Shown here in pieces: positions 55,591 to 64,000 of a stretch of 64,000 bases of DNA. Position numbers and translations under genes: made by a program. Below the pieces are notes generated by a model that was not told the DNA's origin, searched no databases, and saw nothing but the letters and a program-made list of their open reading frames with translations. This DNA comes from a virus. The DNA lies in the IMG/VR virus record IMGVR_UViG_3300035670_000086, positions 1 to 64,000 of that record. One strand, 5' to 3'. The first letter of the stretch is position 1. Every line of letters begins with the position of its first letter.

Positions 55591-58363
55591 TTCGAATATT
55601 ATTAATAATTGCTGGGCTTGTTGTATTTATTTCAACTGGAACGACCTTAGCGGCATCAGGAACACCCTGAATTGTCACTGGTCTAAATCCTAGTAATCGT
55701 GTTTCTTTACGGAATATATCGTTTCGAGTGTGTAGTAATTTAACTCCGGTCTTTTCTCCGAGTCGTAACTTATCTATCATAGTCTTAGAAATTCCTATCT
55801 TAAATGTCTTATATTGTTCTATAGTTAATCTAATGAACAAATCAGACCAAGAAACTCCCTCGTCTATGACATAGTTATTATTTATTGCACTAGCAGTTTC
55901 TACTGCGGCTCTAAATCCGTGTTTTCTTCTTGGTAAAGGCTCTTGATTTTCTTTAAACCCTAAAGATAATAATCCGGCTCTACCAGTAAATGTTCCTTGC
56001 TTTCCATTAACATTTAACTCGTCATTAACATCGGTATTTGGGTAAGTGTCTTCGATTTTAATCCAATGCTGATCCAAGCCAGTTTTATTATATCTGGGGT
56101 CTGGAGATGCTGTAAAAAGCATTCTACGCTTGTTCCATTCTATCAGCCTAGAATAGCCATTAAAGAAGTTTAAATTATATTTATTAGTGGGCAATATAAT
56201 TATAAGTTCAGGGATCTTTCTAACAAATAATTGCTCCCCTGCTTTAGTTCCAAATTGGTGTAAACTAAAATTGGTAAACTCAAATTCGTATGTGCTGCTA
56301 GATGTAAAATGACCTAAGATAGGATCATTATGATTTACAGTGAAAACCTTCCAAGGATACAATCTGTACTTAACTGCGTTTCTAATATTAGTCGCGTTAG
56401 TTTCTATTGTATATTGAACCTTTGTTTTTCTAGTAAATATGCTATCTGAATCAGGAAGATCCTCTATTGACTCCCTGTCAATTTTTAAAACATAATACTT
56501 AGATCTTTCCCCAGATAGACTATAGTTAATTTCTAAGTCATTTGCAGAGGGGGAAGTTACCGTAAACACTGTTTGCCACTTAGATCCTACATCGTGTAGC
56601 GTAGCAAATTCCACATCATTTTGTAATGTAACTGCTCGGTTAATATCACTATAAGATCCAACATAATCCAAAGAATTGTTTGTTAGTGTTACGCAAACAG
56701 AGTAATCTATTCTATCTACAGGAACAGTAATACTAGATCCAGCAGATGTTGTTACTTGGATAGTGTCGGTGTCCTGAATGTATATTGGGTAGTCCGTACC
56801 ACTAGCAGTAACTAAAATCCTACGGTTTATATCGGTAGGCAAAATGTACCATAGTTTTAGTAATTCTTTATTTTGATCAGCATAGTTATCTGGATCTAGT
56901 GATTTTACATTTTGTAAAGCGCGTACTACACCTCTAGTTTGATTTGGTGCAGTATCTATTACTACGGGTTGAGTAGTTATTCTTTGTTTTTGATCAGTTC
57001 TGATTTTTTTCAATTCGCTTTTAGAAACACCGAATTGAGATTTTAAGAGTTGTAAAGAACGAGCATTTTCGTTATTTTGTTGTACTGCTCTTTCTTTTAA
57101 ATCACTAATATAACCAACATCTATTTCATTTATCGTATTCTCTAGTAAGTGCTTCTTTATTCCTTTAGCTATTTTCGACTCAGGAATAGGTCTACCATCT
57201 GGGTAAGTTAAATTAAATAAAATATCTCGTAAATCTTTTTTAACTGATTGTTTTATGTTATTTAAAGATAAACTAGCAATATCAACATTCAAAGCACTAA
57301 GCACAGATTGAGAACTTGCTATTAAATTTTGAACTCTTATATCCCGCTGTTCTCCGAAGAAATCACTGTAGATGGAAGATCTAACAAAATTAACTACATT
57401 AGATGGTTTTGTAATAATCGTATATGTCGGATCACCAAAAGAGTATCCTGTAGGCACTCGACTGTCTAATATTCTAGGATCATACTGATACCCGGGTAAG
57501 TTATCTCCATATTGATTGGTTGGGATAGTTACCTCTTGAGTTTCAGTTTGCACAACAACAGAAGGCTCCGTTGTGACAACAGATCCCCCAGTCCCAAGAC
57601 CCCCAGTGCCTCCAGTCCCACCGCCACCACCTGTCTGAGGCTCATCTGGATTTATAATTTCTGTGCAAGTGTTAGGAATTAAGGTTAATGTAAATCCTGT
57701 ACATGGTGGATTTATAGAAGCACAATCTGCGAATTCTCCTACTCCGGGTAATGGAGGGTTTGGAGTAGTATATGTATAAACTCTAGGTAGACAATTTTTT
57801 ACTGATTTTATACATCTACAATCAGTCTCCTCTGGTACAGTCTCATCAAATTGTCCTCCCCCTATGGAGATACAAGGAACTATTGTGTTTACAGTTTCAC
57901 AGTAGTAAAAAGTAATAGATCCACCCTCACCATCTGGAGGGTTAGTATCATCAACACAATTTGCCTGACAATCAGTTATACTCGCATAAGTTAATTCCCC
58001 AGCTACGACATCGCGCTGACGAATGTATAAACATTCAAATTGTCCTGTAATTGCGTTTCGCCTACAAACTATGACTGGGAAACATTCATATTCACATTCG
58101 TCTTTTGTAGTATGTGTACTTATTGCTCCAGCGGGAACGGCATTTAAACTATATTCTTTACAAGTTCTGCTTGTTGGTCCTGCTTCAGCATCGGTGCTTT
58201 CACATACCCAAACCGTAGGAATAGGATCTACAGGATCACCTGTATTATCATCACCATCATCATCAGATTGATCTAAACTTCCTCCATCAATAGCGTCAAC
58301 AGGAATCGGTAAAAGTCCCGGATTCCCTAATTCACAAGGAAGTCTATTAAGATCAACTGTCAT
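55574..58363 (-). CDS. Baseplate/structural protein with cysteine-rich modules
   Basis: The 929-residue protein has an N-terminal Asp-rich part and then, at about residues 50-245, three to four cysteine-rich modules. Each has the form (W/Y)xC...C...DxCxxxC (WVCESTDAEAG with DECEYEC; FYYCETVN with DCRC). A Gly-rich linker (TGGGGGTGGTGGLGTGG) connects them to a large C-terminal region of 650 residues, which is likely the virion-anchoring part. Its ATG overlaps the upstream stop as ATGA. Confidence 0.7.
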   Translation of the reverse strand: MTVDLNRLPCELGNPGLLPIPVDAIDGGSLDQSDDDGDDNTGDPVDPIPTVWVCESTDAEAGPTSRTCKEYSLNAVPAGAISTHTTKDECEYECFPVIVCRRNAITGQFECLYIRQRDVVAGELTYASITDCQANCVDDTNPPDGEGGSITFYYCETVNTIVPCISIGGGQFDETVPEETDCRCIKSVKNCLPRVYTYTTPNPPLPGVGEFADCASINPPCTGFTLTLIPNTCTEIINPDEPQTGGGGGTGGTGGLGTGGSVVTTEPSVVVQTETQEVTIPTNQYGDNLPGYQYDPRILDSRVPTGYSFGDPTYTIITKPSNVVNFVRSSIYSDFFGEQRDIRVQNLIASSQSVLSALNVDIASLSLNNIKQSVKKDLRDILFNLTYPDGRPIPESKIAKGIKKHLLENTINEIDVGYISDLKERAVQQNNENARSLQLLKSQFGVSKSELKKIRTDQKQRITTQPVVIDTAPNQTRGVVRALQNVKSLDPDNYADQNKELLKLWYILPTDINRRILVTASGTDYPIYIQDTDTIQVTTSAGSSITVPVDRIDYSVCVTLTNNSLDYVGSYSDINRAVTLQNDVEFATLHDVGSKWQTVFTVTSPSANDLEINYSLSGERSKYYVLKIDRESIEDLPDSDSIFTRKTKVQYTIETNATNIRNAVKYRLYPWKVFTVNHNDPILGHFTSSSTYEFEFTNFSLHQFGTKAGEQLFVRKIPELIIILPTNKYNLNFFNGYSRLIEWNKRRMLFTASPDPRYNKTGLDQHWIKIEDTYPNTDVNDELNVNGKQGTFTGRAGLLSLGFKENQEPLPRRKHGFRAAVETASAINNNYVIDEGVSWSDLFIRLTIEQYKTFKIGISKTMIDKLRLGEKTGVKLLHTRNDIFRKETRLLGFRPVTIQGVPDAAKVVPVEINTTSPAIINNIRNAPNI

Positions 58364-60615
58364 CTGAGTTGAATAGTGGGAGTGTTATCTTGAGGTAATC
58401 TACTGCTGTACGCTTGTGATGGATATCCTACAACTTCAAAAGCTACAGTAGGATAAACACATTTTACAATTACAGGGTTTTTGTTTCTGTGTGCAGATTC
58501 ACTTATCGAATTTATAGTGTAATCTAAAACATCGTATCCATTATTGTTTGTTGGGTACGGTATTTTTGTACTAAATGTAAAGAAAGCTAATCCAGCACTA
58601 GAATTTCTATTTTTTCTAGGATTTAAATTTTGATTAATATTATCCTGACTAAAAATAGAATTCGGGTTAAACACCGTATCACTCGAAGTAGGGTTAGAAA
58701 GATTAGCTGGTGCGACACAATAAATTATAAAATGATCAGGGAATTTTTCATAATACAAACCTTGTGTGTAAGAATATAGAGAATCTCCCTCAAAACCAGT
58801 AGGTAGAGTTGTGTCTGAACCTGCTTGAACACAATTTTTATATGACAGCTTTACCTCATAATCTGCCATCCAAGGGACTTGAGTTCTATCTATATTAATT
58901 CGTTTTTTCAAAAATAACATTCCACGCAATCTATTTCTGATTTGTAAATTATAGTTATTATTTATTACTGTAGGATCAAAGAAGGAGAAATTAATTCTAT
59001 CTCCAACCCTAGTTCCGGGATCTACAAGGTTAGCTGTAGTTGTTGGTGGTTCTGAAGTCCACCAATCAGCTAAATCCCAGTCTGGTAATGCAGGAACAGT
59101 GTCATCAGTAAACACATTTTCAGTAATTCCTAAGGATGAGAGTGTGGCGTTAATTGCTCCTTCTGGACCAAAGTTTAACCCTCCCCAAATGTTCCCTCCA
59201 GCTACAGTTCTAGCAGGGTTATTACCTTGTGTGATTGTACCGTTTAGTCTAGAAATTTCTGCATCAATATAACCCTTTAATTTTGATGCTTCCGCATCTA
59301 TAGCATATTGAGTTGCTACAGGGTTAGCTAGTGAAGGTGATGGTAATGCAGCAGCTAAACCAGCACGCTCATTGTAAGTTAACTCTGCTGTTCTAAAGAA
59401 TGGACGGATATCCAAAATATCAGACTCAGTTAGAACTATATTACCTAAAGAGTTGACTGTGCCTGTTTTTCTGACAACAACATAAGCTAATGGGAGTATT
59501 GATTGACCAATTAGTTGAGCATCAGTTTCAGATAGTCTCTCAGAGATTACAGGAGCTAAGTTCATCAAATCATCCGGGCTAGGGAATGATCCATGGACAT
59601 TAATTGATGTAGCTTGGAATCCATTTGTGGTTATGGATGCATCTTTGTAATCTGCTAAAATTTGAGTGTTTCCAGCAACATCGCGTGCGGGGGAGACGGA
59701 ATATGTTGTGGGAGATATACCTACGCCTGCACCACGCACGATACCTAAAACTGGTTTAGTTATTGTTACGGGTTGACCACCAGACCACTTTTGTATTGTT
59801 GTTGATGAAACATCAACAGGTTTGCTGTAAACAAACAATAGGTCGATTCTAACTGATGCGTTAGGAATTAATTGCTTCTCGCCAGCAGCAGTTATTGTAA
59901 AGAAATCATTCTCATCAAAATTAGGTATTTGAATGGATAACTCTTCTGGAACATCGACAATTGCAGTTCTAGCTACGCCTCTAAATTGTTTTACAAACTC
60001 AGCACCTAATCTTGGTAACTCATATCCTGCACCGTATGCTTGAGTAAATGTTGCGAAGAAATCAAAATTATTCAATAAAGGCCACTTGGAAGAAGCATTT
60101 ACTAATCCTATTGATGGTAAAGAATTTTGAATGCTTGAATCACCAACCAAATCTGTATCAAATACAGGCCAAGTAAGGACTCTTTCTACAAGACCATTTA
60201 AAGAAAGAGCATTAGTTGTTGTTGCTGATTGTAGGCTAGAAACAAATGATTGAGCAAGGGTTAAACCACTAGGATTGTTATATTGCTCGAATTGACCTGC
60301 TTCCAATCCAGTTAGTAAAGAAAGTTTTTGTAACGGATTTTTGTTGTATGCATCATTAATTCTAGCAGTAAAGCGTCCGGGTTTAACCTTTACAATATTT
60401 GTATTTCCCTCTACATAAGGACGCAATTCATTAATCTCATTACGATCTATACCATCTGCTGCTGGGTTTGATGCTATTTGATCTTTGAGCCACAAACAGT
60501 TTTCTTGCAACTGTTTTAGTGGTATATTATCCACTTCCCAGTAGTAAGGATCATTCTCCTTAAAATATCTTACAGGATCAGTAAAAACATAATTAGATTC
60601 TTTAAAACCAGCCAT
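58360..60615 (-). CDS. Baseplate/tail structural protein
   Basis: The 751-residue protein begins MAGFKESNYVFTDPVRYFKE and has YYWEVDNIPLKQLQENCLWL near residue 27. A related WE-x-DN-x-P segment occurs in the next gene upstream. Marine T4-like phages have structural proteins with this N-terminal element. The rest is beta-rich with no enzymatic motif. ATGA-type overlap links it to 55574-58363. Confidence 0.7.
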   Translation of the reverse strand: MAGFKESNYVFTDPVRYFKENDPYYWEVDNIPLKQLQENCLWLKDQIASNPAADGIDRNEINELRPYVEGNTNIVKVKPGRFTARINDAYNKNPLQKLSLLTGLEAGQFEQYNNPSGLTLAQSFVSSLQSATTTNALSLNGLVERVLTWPVFDTDLVGDSSIQNSLPSIGLVNASSKWPLLNNFDFFATFTQAYGAGYELPRLGAEFVKQFRGVARTAIVDVPEELSIQIPNFDENDFFTITAAGEKQLIPNASVRIDLLFVYSKPVDVSSTTIQKWSGGQPVTITKPVLGIVRGAGVGISPTTYSVSPARDVAGNTQILADYKDASITTNGFQATSINVHGSFPSPDDLMNLAPVISERLSETDAQLIGQSILPLAYVVVRKTGTVNSLGNIVLTESDILDIRPFFRTAELTYNERAGLAAALPSPSLANPVATQYAIDAEASKLKGYIDAEISRLNGTITQGNNPARTVAGGNIWGGLNFGPEGAINATLSSLGITENVFTDDTVPALPDWDLADWWTSEPPTTTANLVDPGTRVGDRINFSFFDPTVINNNYNLQIRNRLRGMLFLKKRINIDRTQVPWMADYEVKLSYKNCVQAGSDTTLPTGFEGDSLYSYTQGLYYEKFPDHFIIYCVAPANLSNPTSSDTVFNPNSIFSQDNINQNLNPRKNRNSSAGLAFFTFSTKIPYPTNNNGYDVLDYTINSISESAHRNKNPVIVKCVYPTVAFEVVGYPSQAYSSRLPQDNTPTIQLR

Positions 60616-63600
60616 TAGTCATCTCTCCTTAGATCAAATATTTCAGCAGATTTAAATCCTTTACCGTAGCCAGCAACATTAGAATCATATCCTTGTCCAC
60701 CAGCAGTAGAGGTAGATCTATAGATGGTAACTAATGCATGCCGTCCAGACTTTGCTATTGCATTGTGTTTTGCATTAGCAAAAGAATCAGCAGCGGACTC
60801 ATCCAATCGTATTCTATTTTTGTAACTAGCATCTACCATGGCTGAAACATAGTAGAACGCAGATGTGGATATACCGCTGTAAATTGCATCAAATGCTGAT
60901 GCTCCAATTAAGTTTCCTGATGGGTTGTATCCTTGAGCCAGCATTTGATAGGGAGCACCGTAGAAAGCTGCTTGGTCTGCTCCAGTTCCGCTAACATAAC
61001 CAAGCATCTTAGCTTGTGAATGTGGTGAGAAATACAATCTAAATGGTCCGTAATTTGTACCTGCTCTAGATGAAGACACCCCATAGAAATCTAAAACACT
61101 CAAAGTGCTAGTGTCTGGAGTAGAGGATGGTGCTCCTGATGCTGGAACACCCGCACCACTTAAATAAACTGCGCTAGGGCCATAATATCCAGCCAAACTT
61201 GGATACATTCCACTAACAGATAGGTAAGCTGCTTCCAACTCAGAGTTTTGACAGATGTTCCAAATTCGCAACAGTTCACAGTTTCCAGATGATGAATCAT
61301 AGAATGCAGATGAAGTGTTGTACCATCCAGCAGCAAAGTTAACATTTAGAGCTTTTACTTTACTACCATTTTGAGCTTTAACACAAATTCCACCTTTAGA
61401 GTAGTTAGCAATATTTGTTGCGGAGTTTGCGTCTTTGTATGAAGTTAAGAAGTAACCGGGGTTTGTTTCTGTATATACATACGAGCCTATTGCTGCTGGG
61501 ACTAAGTTTGTACCAGTTAACAAGTTATCATCTTGTGGGTTGGGATAGAACTGAACATACCCACCACTAGTGTAATAAGTTGTATTGTACACATCAGAAT
61601 TATTGTAGTCTTGACTAGGTAAAACCGTTGCTCCCCATTGAGTAGCGTAATCTCCAATATCCTCCATGTTAATCACAGAGTTTTTATCTGCAACTAAGCA
61701 AGATTTAATTGCATGTAATTCTACTCTTGTATGATTCTGATTATCACTTAAATTCCAACCAGAAACATCTAATGTATTATTATCTCTCTTATGAGGTCCA
61801 AAGTTTACGACTGAGTTATCTTCAGCTAAAACATCTACAGCCCCTTGTGCAATTAAAGTATTTCCGTTGAATGTAGCCGCTGAGTTTTTAGATACATAAA
61901 CAATTGCTGCCTTTTTCTGTGCAGCTAAAGTTTGAGGTCCAACTAACATAGTGGGGCCTGTGTTAGGTGATACACCTCCTGAACCACGCAAAACAACTTT
62001 ACTGTTATCAGATATGGATAAGCATGCACCGAACAAAGGTTGGGCATACACACTAGTTGTTTGATAAGTTTTAATTTCGGGATGTATTAATTCTGCGCGT
62101 GAGCTATTCTTTATTTCTATAGCGGGTAATCTTCCCTTTGTACCACTTACATCGTAAGATCCAAAAGAATCTATGGCAAGAATATTACCTACCTTTGAAG
62201 GCATTGATGTTGCATATGGATATCTCAAAATGGAATGGTTTAGAACCATGTGTTGACCATTTCGATAGAATGTAAATTGCTTGTAAGTTTTACCTATCTG
62301 ACTGTTTTCATATGATGTAGTCACGCTAGGTCTAATTAAATCTGGATTGAAAACAATATCACAATTATTAGCTTCAAATCCGATCTCTTGATTGTTTTCT
62401 ATGGTTAGTAGTGGGAAGTTCAATTTAGAATTATTAGCAACTATACCGTTGTAATTATTAATAATTTCCAAGCCACCTTGATGGTCAAAGATAGAATTAG
62501 TTACTTCCAAACCCACTCTCTTATTGTACAAAGATTGGATCATGGTGGGGCCATCAGTCACAGAGAATGCTGTAGTTATCTTGTTGCCACCTACTATTTT
62601 GGAATTATTTAATTGAATACCTACATCATTAAATGCAAACTGAGATATTAGATCCACACCCGAATACTGCACATATGCTGTGCTTACAGGTACAAAGTTT
62701 ATTAAACTGTTTTCTGCATATAAACCAATTCCATTTGAATTCGCAGATCTATCTGAAGTTGAGGATATTTCGTAGTTTCTTGCAGCTACGATGGCTCTAC
62801 GAACATCTACATTAGAATTAATTATTTTAAATCCATGCTTCTTGCAACGCATGGACATTACATTCTCTAGAACAACATCAGAGTTTACTATATTGAATCC
62901 TGAGTCAATACTTTGTGTAATAGTTCCTGTTGTGTCTAATGACCCATCAACCAAGAATCCACGAATAAATATTGGGCCATCACAATTACTAACTTTTACA
63001 TTAGATAAGAAATTACCAAATGCTAAAACTGCAACATTAGATTGGTCTTGTATTGCTGTTCTTGCTATTGCTGCTCCTGAGATTGTATCCGTTACTGCTA
63101 CATCATATGCAGTGATAGTTGGGTCTTCAGTATTGCCATACTCTGCAATAGCGAACTTATTTGTTGCTATTGATTGATCAAATTGAGTATCTTTAAAACT
63201 TAGTATAGGTTTTTTAGTTAGTAGTGATGTTGCTCCGTAAGCGTAATTTACAACCCATGAACGGTTGTTTGAATTTAGTCTTGCATCTGTGGTAGCACTC
63301 AAAACTACTGAACTTATGGCAAGAGCAGATGCATTATGGAACATTTCCTTTATCATCAAGGAGCTTACGGATGGATCGCTACTGATGTACAATGCAGATG
63401 GGGCTGCGGCAGAACCAAATTTAGATCTTGCAAAAACTCGGTTAACTATTTCTAGACCTGCGCCCGGACAGGAATCATCTATTTTTATATTATTTAAATT
63501 AAGTTCACCTAAGTTTCCAAAACTTGCTACTTCAATTATAATCGGATAAGTAATTGGATTAGGGAGTACATTTATAACTGAACTTAAATCTCTAAAAACT

Positions 63601-63869
63601 ATACCACTAGAATCTTGTCCAACAGGGAAACCATAGTCTGAGGACACAACAAACATTTTGCCGGGAATACCGGAGAAACCATCTCTAACTGGGTAGCCTA
63701 TTCTTTCCCAGATATAAGATGTACGATCCTCAAGATCATATATTGGCATGTTATCTTCTTCCCAGTTGTAGAAAGAAGATGAATCGAACTTAGTTACAGT
63801 TGCTTGCCAGTCGTTAATTATTGCGACTGTGCCCGAGGTTAAATATAAATCTTGAGGGATGAAAGACAT
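60615..63869 (-). CDS. Large beta-helical structural protein
   Basis: The 1084-residue protein begins MSFIPQDLYLTSGTVAIIND and has FYNWEEDNMPIYDLEDRTSY near residue 33. From about 120 to 760 it shows repeated short strands with Asn and Ser turns (NSLINF, NSKIVGG, NSIFDHQGG, NSKLNFP, NSSRAEL), typical of a right-handed beta-helix. It is probably a baseplate-attached spike or fibre. AAGGATT precedes the ATG. Confidence 0.72.
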   Translation of the reverse strand: MSFIPQDLYLTSGTVAIINDWQATVTKFDSSSFYNWEEDNMPIYDLEDRTSYIWERIGYPVRDGFSGIPGKMFVVSSDYGFPVGQDSSGIVFRDLSSVINVLPNPITYPIIIEVASFGNLGELNLNNIKIDDSCPGAGLEIVNRVFARSKFGSAAAPSALYISSDPSVSSLMIKEMFHNASALAISSVVLSATTDARLNSNNRSWVVNYAYGATSLLTKKPILSFKDTQFDQSIATNKFAIAEYGNTEDPTITAYDVAVTDTISGAAIARTAIQDQSNVAVLAFGNFLSNVKVSNCDGPIFIRGFLVDGSLDTTGTITQSIDSGFNIVNSDVVLENVMSMRCKKHGFKIINSNVDVRRAIVAARNYEISSTSDRSANSNGIGLYAENSLINFVPVSTAYVQYSGVDLISQFAFNDVGIQLNNSKIVGGNKITTAFSVTDGPTMIQSLYNKRVGLEVTNSIFDHQGGLEIINNYNGIVANNSKLNFPLLTIENNQEIGFEANNCDIVFNPDLIRPSVTTSYENSQIGKTYKQFTFYRNGQHMVLNHSILRYPYATSMPSKVGNILAIDSFGSYDVSGTKGRLPAIEIKNSSRAELIHPEIKTYQTTSVYAQPLFGACLSISDNSKVVLRGSGGVSPNTGPTMLVGPQTLAAQKKAAIVYVSKNSAATFNGNTLIAQGAVDVLAEDNSVVNFGPHKRDNNTLDVSGWNLSDNQNHTRVELHAIKSCLVADKNSVINMEDIGDYATQWGATVLPSQDYNNSDVYNTTYYTSGGYVQFYPNPQDDNLLTGTNLVPAAIGSYVYTETNPGYFLTSYKDANSATNIANYSKGGICVKAQNGSKVKALNVNFAAGWYNTSSAFYDSSSGNCELLRIWNICQNSELEAAYLSVSGMYPSLAGYYGPSAVYLSGAGVPASGAPSSTPDTSTLSVLDFYGVSSSRAGTNYGPFRLYFSPHSQAKMLGYVSGTGADQAAFYGAPYQMLAQGYNPSGNLIGASAFDAIYSGISTSAFYYVSAMVDASYKNRIRLDESAADSFANAKHNAIAKSGRHALVTIYRSTSTAGGQGYDSNVAGYGKGFKSAEIFDLRRDD

Positions 63870-63878
63870 TTAAAATCC

Positions 63879-64000
63879 TTAGAATGTTATAGTCCACTTA
63901 AATACTAGTGCAAAATCAGAAGATTTTTCTATAGGTGTAAAATATTTATATGCTACAAGGATGGGGGCTGGAGTTGATAACTTTCTAATGTTATGTACAA
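63879..64000 (-). CDS. 3' end of a tail fibre-like gene (partial)
   Basis: A frame entering from the right edge ends with TAA at 63881-63879. The visible 39 residues end ILVAYKYFTPIEKSSDFALV, FKWTITF. This matches residues of about 190-215 of the 1506-residue adhesin, so the upstream gene carries the same attachment module, here as its C-terminus. Confidence 0.65.
   Translation of the reverse strand, partial: VHNIRKLSTPAPILVAYKYFTPIEKSSDFALVFKWTITF

Noticed and set aside
1-64000. Lysogeny genes, attachment sites, insertion sequences
   Set aside because: No integrase, repressor, transposase or flanking direct repeat was recognised. Portal, large terminase, sliding clamp, primase, holin and endolysin were also not found in this window.

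Overview
The window is part of the genome of a virulent tailed phage with a contractile, T4-type tail. The evidence is a set of T4-like virion proteins (tail sheath, tail tube, major capsid protein, head scaffold, prohead protease, neck proteins), a T4-like replication and recombination set (DnaB-type helicase, zinc-binding SSB, UvsX/RecA, gp46/gp47-type SbcC/SbcD nuclease) and a gp55-like late sigma factor. It is not a close T4 relative: the DNA polymerase is family A with an SPO1-like uracil-glycosylase domain, the thymidylate synthase is ThyX and the ribonucleotide reductase is the B12-dependent class II enzyme. No integrase, repressor or att site was seen. The host is a bacterium; a lipoprotein with a lipobox weakly suggests a Gram-negative one. 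The sequence does not identify the species.

Nearly all genes lie on the minus strand and are transcribed from right to left. Right part (64.0-35.0 kb): baseplate and fibre-like beta-helix proteins, a protein with cysteine-rich modules, a PAAR spike tip, an acidic prohead-core protein, a run of small basic proteins, prohead protease, scaffold, capsid, neck proteins, a three-repeat tail-terminator-like protein, a 1506-residue adhesin, sheath, tube and a 900-residue protein of unknown function. Middle (35.0-20.8 kb): nucleotide metabolism and replication. The family A polymerase is split over three reading frames with a dNMP kinase gene between two of them. Only two genes run on the plus strand: a PD-(D/E)XK-like nuclease and the gp55-like sigma factor. 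20.8-14.5 kb: a cassette of nine carbohydrate-active and methyltransferase genes. 14.3-9.4 kb: MazG, deaminase, UvsX, small genes and a Clp-type AAA+ ATPase. 9.4-7.9 kb: more small basic proteins and five tRNA genes. Left end (7.9-0 kb): small, mostly unknown, probably early genes.

Two systems stand out. First, at least eleven small proteins begin with a common 12-19 residue module of the form MNxYxRIxxLLxE, ending in an [L/I]-x-E site. This is the form of the T4 capsid-targeting sequence that the gp21 protease removes from internal head proteins. Most of these genes sit directly upstream of the gp21-like protease gene, so the phage probably packs and injects a large set of DNA-binding or effector peptides. 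Second, eight early genes carry a near-identical promoter cassette (GTGAC, 17 bp, TATAAT, 7 bp, ATG). The -10 box is so close to the start codon that the mRNAs should be leaderless. In two cases the -35 box also contains the stop codon of the preceding gene.
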